This document shows positions 1-10,500 of a stretch of DNA of 64,000 nucleotides, piece by piece. The notes beneath the pieces were generated by a model, which did not search any database, had not been told where the DNA came from, and saw only the letters and a list, made by a program, of their open reading frames with translations. Position numbers and translations under genes: made by a program. Every line of letters begins with the position of its first letter. Positions within the stretch are counted from its first letter, which is position 1. Source of the DNA: Symbiodinium natans (lineage: Eukaryota > Sar > Dinophyceae > Suessiales > Symbiodiniaceae); contig CAJNDS010002164.1 of the NCBI GenBank assembly GCA_905221605.1, positions 186,001 to 250,000 of the forward strand. The letters run 5' to 3'.

Positions 1-108
1 CACTCACTCTCACAAGTTTTGAGCCGCTGCACAGCTGCCCGCACGCTGCCACAAGAGATTCTTCATGCCCAGAGTTGGACTTAAGACCTCCCGCGACCTC
101 TTTTGCAG

Positions 109-2956
109 AGTCTGCTTGTTGGATCTTCTGCGACAGGAGGATATCGAAACCAACCTCAAGAGAAGGCTGATCCAAGCCACGATCCGACTCCGAGCGAAAA
201 TCGAGGCGACTTCCGAAACCTTTCCATCCTAACATTCGGGGAATCCCAGACTACGCTTTCAAGATCCAAGACAGGCAATCCTCAACCTCAAACCTCACAC
301 AGCTAGCCATGGAAGTCCTTTGCGAGATCTCTTGTAGCCACCTGGTACAGGTCTCCTGCTCCGAATACGAGGGCGTCGATGCTGTGAAGGCTGACTAGAA
401 CATGAGTTTGCCAGAGTTCGGCCACTGATGCTGTTTCATCCTGGCACCCCCGACTATCACGGCACATCGCAAAACTCAGAAAGCTTCAAGTCAGGAAGCT
501 TTGACGGAGGGCTTCAAGGCCAGCACGGAGGAGTGCGAGGCCTGTGGCTCACTTGTTTTTGGAGGGTGGTTCGTGGCCAACTTATCTGCAGGTCGGCGGT
601 AGTGTGGGACTTTCAAGCGCGGCCTCTTGAAGGTTGCAGATCCCATGTATGTACCAGTACCACCAGCCCAATGCTCCTTGAGTCCTGTACCCTGTACATT
701 GGAGATTCACCTGAAAGTATGAGAGTAGCTTCTCTCTTTGCCACTGTCAGGTCAAGATCAATCTTGTAGCTCATCCGCTGTTTGTCCTGACCTGCAGCTT
801 GTCTCGCACGAGTTGGAGGCTTTGCAATTTTGAGCATCTGGTCCTTTGCGGCACTTCCCCGCACAGACCCATCCTTCCTGTGAGGCATATGCCGGGATAA
901 GCCCACGGGCATGGCAGTTCTCGAAGATGCCATGGAGAGGTGCCTGAATCCGGCTGCGTTTTGCTTCGCGGAAAGCCATGAGCCCCCAACGCATTCTGAA
1001 AGCCCATTGGATCCGCAGCATATCCTACAATCTGGAAAACCAATGCATAGCTGTAGCAGCTCGTAGCCCCCATGCCACGTCTGAGTATTCCATCTAATTC
1101 TTATAATTCTTATAATTCTTGTCATTCTTATCATTCTTATCATTCTTATAGCTCTTAAAAGTCTTATAATTCTTATAATATATATACACAGGCCTCTGCA
1201 GGGTTTGACGAATTTAGGGCAGTTTAGGGTTGCTTTGGGTTTGCCAGGATCAAGACCTCGATCGAAGAGAAGAAGGGCGAGTACCTGACCGTGCTCAAGC
1301 CCGAGGTCACTGGCCAGGAGGAGACTGGGTGGCCCATACTTGTCATAGTTGGGTAACACTTTTACATTTGTAAGGGTACTTAAAACCCAATAAGGAATAC
1401 AAATTTGAAATTTTAATACTATCCCAACCATGAACTTGTATAGGGTAATACTTGTACAGGGCGTGCTTTCGGGCCTTCGTTGTGAGAGCATATAACATTT
1501 CAGAGGGGCAGAGTCTCTCAAGTTGACGTTTGGAGGGTTTTTGAGGCTTTGCTTTTCACGCTCCGATGTTTCGAAGGTCCGGTTCATGGTTTTCACTCCT
1601 TTTCCGATGCGCCGTGATCATCTCACTACACCCCGTACAAGATCACCCGAAAGTTGGACATTTTGTTGAGCAGGAGAAGCATGCCGAAGAGTCGAGTGAT
1701 GAGGAAGACTCTGAGGATGAAGAGGCCGGGCCCCAAAACAAGACTGCTTAGTTTTCCAGGCCGGGTTAAAGATTGTTTCGGTTTCCAGGCAGGTTCAAGA
1801 AATTGAAAAAGGATTTAGGGCGGGAGGGCCTGTGGATCTTGGATGAGGAAGCCTGGGCTAGCATTAGTCTTCAAAAATCTTGTCTAACACCCCAGTATTC
1901 GCAAGCAGGTGCACCGCCCGACCATAAACAAAACCATCAGTCGGCCACAAGGCGAAACTAGGACCCGGAGTCATGCCCTCACTCTGATCGGTTCCATCAG
2001 CTGAATGTCCATGAAACCTTGGGAAGCTGGAAACAGTCTAATGAGGGTTTCTATAGATTATTGGTATTAATAATATTAATGTAGTTATTATTATTATTAT
2101 GATTAGTATGATTATGCATGTACCCGATCTCCACGCCAAGGCCGGCAGTGACCAGGAAGCCATGCCTGAGTTGGACCAGGCGGCCATGGATGCCCTGATG
2201 CAGAAGAAGGCCTCTCCTCCCCTCGTTTTTTTACGGGAGGACAAGGAAGTTGTAAAGGGTTCTTTTGGGATTGACGGCTTGCAGCTTTTGGGGTTCAGAG
2301 TTGAGGGGTGCATTCTACCAAAATGGTGCTGCGTGCATGGGGCGTTTCTTAGCAAGTCTTCCGTGGGTTTTTGCGGCATATTGTGGTGCGCAGAAGGCTC
2401 GGGTGTTGCTGTTTATGGGGCTTAGAATCTGCACGCGAGGGGGGGGTGGATTTTGGGCATTGCAAAGTCCACTTGAAGCTTGGAACTGGCCGTGACACAC
2501 AGCATCGGCTCCTCGTCCCGCACACAAGCGTGATTGCCACTCACAGTACCTCGCACTTGGCATCTCTGGAGCTCTGGCAGCACTGGAAGGTTGATGGCGA
2601 TGACGACGCCTAACCAGTGCCCAGCCCGTACAGTTTCTGAGCGCCGCCGGAAAACGCTGGCAATTCGACAGGCCCCTGACATAGTCGTTTCTGATGGGGG
2701 GTGGGGGGGAGAACCCATGAATGTAGCATAGCAGCATAGCAGCAATGCAGTGCAGAACTCAGAACTGACCCCCCATGATTGAATCTTGCGTGCTTTGCTC
2801 CGCGCGCGTCCGGAGATGGAAGACAAGGCATCTTGCCAACTTGCCCAGGCAATTTCTGGACCCAGAGCCGGGCAGAATCGAGTTGAGTATGTCTCGTACA
2901 TGGTCTTGGGATCTACACACTATACTAGCACCAGGCAGTGTATGGTGAATATTTAA
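109..2956 (+). CDS. EIF2S1: Eukaryotic translation initiation factor 2 alpha subunit, 3' exons (5' part outside window)
   Basis: eIF2-alpha is the regulatory subunit of the eIF2 complex that delivers initiator tRNA to the small ribosomal subunit. Exons read by eye: 109-205, 351-389, 495-539, 751-811, 918-945, 1248-1317, 1674-1724, 2141-2209 and 2849-2956 (stop TAA 2954-2956). The joined frame gives the family C-terminal domain in order: RRLIQATIRLRAKIE, then EYEGVDAVK (compare the usual YEGIDAVKEAL), EALTEGFKA, VKINLVAHPLFVLT (compare the KINLIAPPRYVMT block), LEDAMERCL and IKTSIEEKKGEYLTVLKPE (compare IEEKRG), then a highly acidic tail ESSDEEDSEDEE. Introns begin GC, GT or GA and end AG. The N-terminal S1 domain with the regulatory serine lies before the window. 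The last two exons are less sure: without them the frame stops at 1749-1751. Confidence 0.8.
1085..1190. repeat. TTCTTATAA / TTCTTATCA microsatellite
   Basis: Tandem 9-10-base units of the type ATTCTTATA and ATTCTTATC lie inside an eIF2-alpha intron. They are open on the minus strand as Ile-Arg-rich peptide, which is a by-product of the repeat. Confidence 0.8.
1328..1472. repeat. Dispersed AT-rich element, family C, in an eIF2-alpha intron
   Basis: The block around AAACCCAATAAGG, followed by an AAATTTGAAAT-like stretch and CTATCCCA, resembles 30605-30650 (AAACCCAATAAGGG, then ATATGAAATATCCCA). The outer parts, CATAGTTGGG near 1343 and the complement of CCCAACCATG near 1422, are loosely inverted. 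It may be a degenerate miniature inverted-repeat element. No product. Confidence 0.35.
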
Positions 2957-3350
2957 TGTTAGGGGGTAGGGGGGTTTAGTCTTCGGGGAGCAAGGACTAC
3001 TTGGCCCCCAAAAGGCCGAACCTCAAAGGCCATATCGTGGAGTGCCGTGGCTCGGGTCCAGCGCGCCTCGAGTCCAGCCTTATGGTAATCCTTGAGATGC
3101 CTGGAAGACCGCGTCGCGCGCCACCCCGTTGAACAAAATGGAGAGGGTGAAAGGGTTAAGAGCATGTATAAGGGCCAGGATGTGAGGGTTGTGCTTCTCA
3201 AGTGGTTTTAACGAGCAAAGATGGTAGTTGGCGCCAGCAGCCCAGATCCCGGTGTCTTTGCCACTTGTGCCGCTGCTTCTGTGAACTCCTTGAGTTTGTG
3301 CTGCCTTTGACTTCTCTCTGAGCTCGGAGAATCTGGCTTGATCCATCCAG

Positions 3351-6300
3351 GTTTGCATTCTGGTCTTTGCATGGATGGGGCTCATCATCTTCTCCAGGAG
3401 CGAAGAAGGCGGGCTGGGGCTGCAACACACGGTGGTAACAGTGCCTAGAGCTGCCTCCGATTGTTGCTCACGGTCCTTAGCCTTGTTTCCAAGTGGGTCT
3501 AGGGTTTAGGGTTAAGGGTTTAGGGCTTCATTGCACAGCTGCCTGGGCATATGGGATGGTGCGCCGAGAGCCCTTTGTCGGGAGGCTTTGATTTCTTTCA
3601 CGATGGGCCGGAAGCTTTGTCGTCTCTGTGGCTTGTCCTGACACGTAGTAGGAGGACATCTTGCGTAGTGGTGGGGATAGTCTGTTTGTTGTTGTTTAGG
3701 CCCAGTAGTCAAGAGGTAGATTTTCAAGAACTTTCATTCGAGAGTGCTTTGCATCCAACATCTTGCGGTGCGGCGATGCTGAATCCTGATTAGCGCGGGC
3801 TCGGGAAGTGTTTTCCCAGAACTAGTCGGAATTAGTCGTAATCACAAATGTGGTGCCCGTGCGGATCATGCGTGATGCGAAGCGATAGCAAGTTCCAACT
3901 AAACCTAGACCACAACCCGTAAATTCTGTCTCTGTGAGTCGTGTCTGTCTCTCTCTGTGTCTCTCTGTCTCTCTGTCTGTGTGTGTGTGTGCGCAGACCC
4001 AATTGTTGGGGGCGGGGTGTTCGGTGTTGCGTGGGCAATCAGAGGGTGCTCGAAGACTTTGGGTTAGGGTGAGGGTCCTGGGCCACAGTGGAGGGCTCGT
4101 CCGGCAAAGGGCAGCGGTGATTGCCTAAGAGCTTACATGTCGAGCTGCTTCTTGAACATTCCCGGGAATACAGTTTGGACGAAATAGTTCTACTTGCTTT
4201 GCAGAAGCCGAGGGCGTCGGACTGTGCGTGTGTGGGTGTGCTGACCAAGGTGGATACTCTTCACGACCGCAAACTTTCCGGACGTGATGGTTCCGTCCTA
4301 CACTGACGCACGTGCCACTTTCGCGTTCTTCGTGCTGCGCCTTGTCGACAACAATGAGAGCGTGTGTGTGTAGAGTCACAGAACATCTTAGCTCTGCCAG
4401 CTCATCCGTGTTTTCGACAGCCACGCTCCGGGTCAAAGGAGGTTTTCAAGAACATCAGGTACTTGGTGACTTCCCTGTACTTGCTGAACAACATCCTCCT
4501 TGCTGCAGCTTACGATGCCTACAAGGCCATCGCGTGAGTTGTCTGGCTCTCGCTACGCATTGTTTTGAAATCTTCATTTTGTAAGAGTCGTGCTCGTTGT
4601 TGTTGAGCCCACGATGTAGGCCCGTAGGCTTCAACCACCTTGGGTTGACTTGGAGAAATGTTGCTCCTAAGCCCCTCAAGCTCCCAAGCCTCTTTGCCTT
4701 TCTGCTGGTTAACAGGGAATGGGGGAATGAGGTACCCTATATAGTCCCTTAAAGGGTAAAGATAGGGCCCTAATTCCCTCATCCCCTGCTAAGCAGCAGT
4801 AAGTTGCATGGGAGGTTCAGCTCCTCATGCAGCTCCAAAAGTTTCAGACGATGATGCTCGGCGCGGTGATGGGAGTTTGTTGGCATGTTCTCCCTTATAC
4901 TAACAGTCCTTAATAGGGATTATACTAGAACATCACAAGGTGTTTGTCACGAAGTCGAGCTCCTTGAAACCTCGCGATCGTTTTTGTTTTCTTCTCTCTC
5001 TTCTTTGAGTCAAAGATATTCCCGAGGTCGTAGCAGCATGAAAGAATCAATTTCTCAGGAGAAGGTTGTGGCCCAGGGCTCATCCTGTGTTTTCAGGGAG
5101 TGGTTTCTCGTGAAGACGCTGGGCGGCCCATCCATGGGACACCCGGTCCGCGCCCCTGTGCTTCTGCTGGCTGTCGTCGCACGCGTCATTTTGCCTTCCG
5201 CATGGCCAGCGTTGAGAGCCGTCATTAGATGATCTTCAATTTCACACGATTTAGTCGTGCTCCGTAGAGGTTTTGAAAGAAGCAGCACTGGGTCTGTAGG
5301 CATATCAGGCTCCTCACCGCTGAGAGCATGTGCTGTTGCTCTTTTTGAGTTGTGGCCAATGAAAAAGCAAGTTTGGCACTGGCGCTGATGTTGCAGATCG
5401 TCGACGCTTTGTAGCGAGAGCATTTGTGGCTCAATCTAAGGAAAGCCTACTCTGTTGGCAAGGCATTCCGTCTTCTGGCTTCCGGGTCGGCGACGACACC
5501 GGAGACCATGTACATTAACAAGAAAAGGCCACCTTGCCTGTGAAGTCTTGTTGTGAAGTCGATAGATTCACTGTTGTTCTGGTGTTGCCTTCATGGTTCT
5601 CCTGAGTTTTTCTCTCTCCGACAAAGGCCATGGATCTTTCTAGATCAACCATAGGTCTGCAACCTGGGACAGCTTCCCTTCGGGCTCCTACAACAACATG
5701 CTCATGTCGCCTTGACATTTCTACAGGTCTGTTCTTGAGCCCTGCGACGTTCTCCGTGCCAAACTAGCGCAGGATGCTCAAATGAAACCACGGCATATCC
5801 TCATTGCTGACCTTCTTTTTTTACCGACACTGCAGAAAGCTTCCTTTTGCGTTGGTATGAATGCAGAATGCAGACACGTCTCTTTGTTCCATAGTTGCGT
5901 GAATGTATACATATTGCAGACATTTTTTGTATATGTCCGCACGAGCAGTGTGTGCAAACATATATATATATATATGTACATATCTGCACAGTCACACTGT
6001 TCGTGTGGATATACTGATATGCTACGTATTTATTTGTCTGTTAACTTGTTAGGACTGTTTCTATACGGAGAGAGTTGGAGTACGAAACGCTCTAATTCTG
6101 ATCTTGGAGCCCTGAGGGCCGAAACGGACAGAGAAGAGGGAAACAGCATAAGACTTCGCTCATGGAGGTGGATCGAGTTTGTGCTCACATACTATGGGCG
6201 CCTTGGCCAATGCATGGCTTTGCCGGGATAGAGTAGATGCATCTGGAAGGCCACATCTGCAGAAGTGCTCCAACCCTGCCTCTAGACCGTCTCCTCCCCC

Positions 6301-7105
6301 CGACTTCCTACAGAAACCTGACAATAAAGAGCATACAACATCAGCTTCAAGCAACGCACCGTGTTCATGCTAAGGCTATTCCATCATGTGCGCAGTGACC
6401 GAGACTCCTGGCTCGCAGTTTCTAAAAGGAGTGAGAAAAGTTTTCTCTAATCTTGGAGGCATTGCTTGTCCCCATCTTCGAGGTGTTACAGACTCTGAAT
6501 TTAGAGTTTAGAGCCTGGGGTCGGATCTAAGAAGTACTGTGTTTTACTTTTTTGATGAAGCTAAGCTATCTTGATCAGATGGCATCCTTTTCAGGAGCCC
6601 AGAGTACGGGCGTGTGTCTAAACTGCTCATCTCCTTGACCCTGAAAGGCTTTCAAGCCTCAGCCTTGGCGCTTGCACACCTGAGATCTCCTCTTGAGACT
6701 TTGATAGTCTAGTCCGAGCGGTGAGTGCAAGGACCGTCACTACTTTGGCAACAAGGCGAGCGATGCCTTCCACCACCTCGATGCAGACCACAGTGGGATG
6801 ATCTCCGAGGACGTGGGGGTTTAGGCAGGGACTTTTATTTTAGGGTTTCGGCCTGGCACGCGGGAGGCCGCTGCAAAAGGCCTGGGTTGAGGTTCAAGCT
6901 GAAGATGCGGCAAAAGAAGTTATTCTTTCGCTTCGCTCTTGTTCTTTCTGATGGTGCTTTCCCGTCTGCTGCCATCGTGGCAAAAATCGGTAAGACGACT
7001 GAGCCTTTTAATCCGCCCTTGTGCGCCTTGCCCTGTAGATCTATGCATAAACATTAATTTACACATACACACATATCTATATGTATATCCAGGTTATTTC
7101 CATAC

Positions 7106-7137
<32 letters not shown>

Positions 7138-7455
7138 ACACACTTTTGGCAAATTCATGGCAACTGCTTTTACGACTAGATACAACTACAGATGTACTGC
7201 ATTACACCACCTGCTCAGCTTCATCGTACGAGGCGAATCTTGAATCGAGCTTTCCTTCCAAGCATCCCTGAGGATGAGTTCAAATCCGTGCTAGAGGCCG
7301 TGGCTGGGAACACAAAAAAACGGTTAGGGTTTACGCCCCCAATTTAGATCAGCCCCATGCGGCATGGCAAAGATGTCAAAGTACCCAGGTCTTATGACGA
7401 CCTGATCAGTCAGGAACTGCAGCCACCATGCTCGGGCTCAAGCCAAAAAGCGCCC

Positions 7456-7526
<71 letters not shown>

Positions 7527-10500
7527 CATATGTAATATGTAATACACATGTCTACACAAGACTACATATCAATATATACCGGCAGGGAGGGCAATTTCTG
7601 AGTTAGGTTTGGCAAGTTTCTTTGAGGGATTGCATGATACCTACGTACATGTATGGAGGCCTCATTCAACATCGGACCTTCAGGTTCTCTGACCGACACT
7701 CATCCCCACAAATAGAGTGGACAACTCTAGCGACCCAATTCAAAGACCATGACGCCCAGTTCGGCGCAGCATGATCTGCAGGTGCTATCGGACCGCAAGA
7801 TCTACATTCCCACACGTCCGTTCCCGCAAGCGGCCGCCACGCGACGAAGCAACCTAAGAGGATTCAGTGTGTTTGGGCTTGTGTTCGGCCTCGGTTGTTC
7901 AGAGTCCTTTCACAGATGCTTGGGGTAATTTGAATCTTCACGGGCTGATGCTCCTCCAGATGAGCAGTCAGACAAACGGCCTGGCTGGCCTGGCTCTGCG
8001 CATACCACACATCGAAATACATCGAATGGGCAGCATGGGCAGCCCAGGAGAGCTGCTGTGGCATGTGGCTGATGCGCCTCTTTCAGGAGGGCCTCAGGCG
8101 GGGGGCAACGATGCAGATTGATCAGTTCTTCAGGCTGCCACAAGTGTAGTCATCGTAGTCATCATGACACATGCACGGCCGCAAAATGAGCCAGAGCGGA
8201 GTCGACCCCCCAAAAAAGATGAATCGCACATTGGGATGTGTGTTCTGGACGGTTAGGGCCCACTATAAAGAGGATTAAGAGCAGCCCGCGCCACCCGCGT
8301 AGAAGTGACCAAGTATTGCTGCACGGGAGGCTGCCGTGCCGCCGCTTTTCTTGGCGGTTTGTGCTTGACCTTGCCACTCAGCTGCACAGTTATGCAATTT
8401 CTTCACATGAACCCGTAGCCCACACACACTCCCAGGAAGCGAAAACTCACCACTAAGCCGTTTGGTTTTATGGCCGACTTTAGACTTTATCTTCGAAAAG
8501 AACCTACATCATCGTAATTCTTCAACAGTCCACTGGGGGCATCCGGGCACGGGTTTTCAACAGTCATAGCTACCTTACCAGGCGCCTGAAGGCACAGGCC
8601 AGCCCAAAACTCCTGAACCGTGGTGGCACAGAATCTCGGAACCTGAAATCCCACAACGGGTTTCATGGAGAGACTCTGAGACAGTGTGTGCCTCGCCTTG
8701 TCCGAGTGGGAGCGATTTGAGCCCTAAACCCCAAGCCCTGTAAACCATAAACGCGATCTCAGGTCACTTTCCTAGAGCTGGTCGCCGCTGCAGGGCAAAG
8801 AGCCTCGCCCGCAAAGAGTCTCTTTTTGGGGGGTTTGGGTTTAGGCTCTCAGGCCAGGCTCGAAAGGGTTTAGAGTTTAGGGTTTGGTTCGTGGGCAACC
8901 TTTTACAATTCACCACACCTCCAGGTTTGCATGCCTTTACGACTTGGAACAAAGTGCTGCCACAGCCGGCCTGAACCCCTATGAAATCGCTGATCCCCCT
9001 TCTGATCCTCTCCCTCCATGACAATTAATGAAGGACTCTGTTGCAACTCGCCCAGGCATCCTGTTCGTCTCACCAGCCATGGGCGGAAGATTCCGAGACT
9101 CGCCGTGCCTCGCCGGATCCGCCTGTTGAGGGTCAGGTTTTACGGCGTATTTAAGAATAGTATATTATTGTATTATTGGTAATGACCTTATTCTTACTAT
9201 TATCATTGATGGCGGCATCTTGGGTGTGTGCTTTTCCCGGTGGCCTTATCGTCCGTCGACGAAGTCTGTGGCATCTGAGAAGGCTTCGCGCTCGGGGTCT
9301 GGGACTAAGCCTTTGTGATGGGATGGTTTTAGCTGAGCTGCAAGCAAGTGCTTCACGTCTCGACACTCGAACCAGAGTCCTCGCCCGCATTTCGCCAGCG
9401 TGAGAGTCGGAAGGCTTCAGGCAGAGCGACTCATATAATCATGTACAAAAACCCTCATGTGATCCAAAAGATAAGAAATAGCACGACATAGTATAGGGTT
9501 CAGAGGTCATGGGCTTGTGAGACACGAACCTCGCAGCCTAGGCCACGTCGACGATCCTGCCTTCTACCCAAAAGTCCCCGAACCCTCAGATTCAATGATT
9601 CAAGGTTTAGGATTTCCACGGCCTAACTCGTAGAGCCCTCCAGAATATCTCTTAAGCCGTAGACTCTGAAAGCCCTCGGCCACACAGGCTGAGACCTTCG
9701 CATGGCTGGTTTGAGGCAGGAGCAGCTTATTTCGGGCTCCTGAAAACTCGTTGGGTGGAATTTCAGAAGGATGGCCTGGGGGTTTCCGGGATCTAAGGGC
9801 AGACTCCGTGTCGCTTCACTATGTCTGCTACATCCCGCCAAGCTGTGCACCCAGTGAGAGGTCATGTCGGCCATCACCGTCTTCTTCGTGGTGGAAATGT
9901 CGCTGCGAATGCTGGTGATTGGCCCTCGCAGGTTTGGGATCCACATGTTGATGGTGCATAAGGAATGAAAGCCCGAACCCACGGCAGTTGGGTCCCAGCT
10001 CCAACTCCCAGCCCCTCGAATTCCGAAAGGATGGTGTGTCTTCCTACACGGGCTGACGGGATCACGGCTCCAGGTGGTGATGTAGCCCCTAAGGCCCTAA
10101 ACCCTAAACCCTAAAGGTTAGTAGCTCCTAAGATGCCGGGGCCAGGTTTTGGAACACGGCACCGCACCGGAACCGCTTTGACTTCGTCAGCAACGCCCTC
10201 CTCATTGTTATGGAGATGGCGGCCTATGTTGCTTCCTTGAACTTCGCCTAGGTCACGTTGTGTATGTTGATCATGTCGTGTGGGGACCTAGATGGGAGAA
10301 AGAAGCAGTTCTGCTGGTCTTGCCAGTCGGCCCTTGTTGTCAAAGGTCCCTGCAGAGTCACAGATGTCAGTCCTTCAATTGCTGGCCGCTGAGGCTTACT
10401 TTAGCTCTCATAAGAAGGCACCGGACTACCTCGTCCGCACAGACGCTTGGCATCAATACTCGCACGAAGACCTGCTGGGAGCGGTACTGGGCCCATTTTG

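Noticed and set aside
613-1596. Minus-strand 327-codon frame
   Set aside because: It lies opposite four recognised eIF2-alpha exons, runs through a TTCTTATAA microsatellite, and shows no domain.
4121-4306. Plus frame HVELLLEHSREYSLDEIVLL as an extra channel exon
   Set aside because: The pore helix at 3585-3630 joins directly to the filter exon at 4250 with the correct family spacing, leaving this piece inside an intron.
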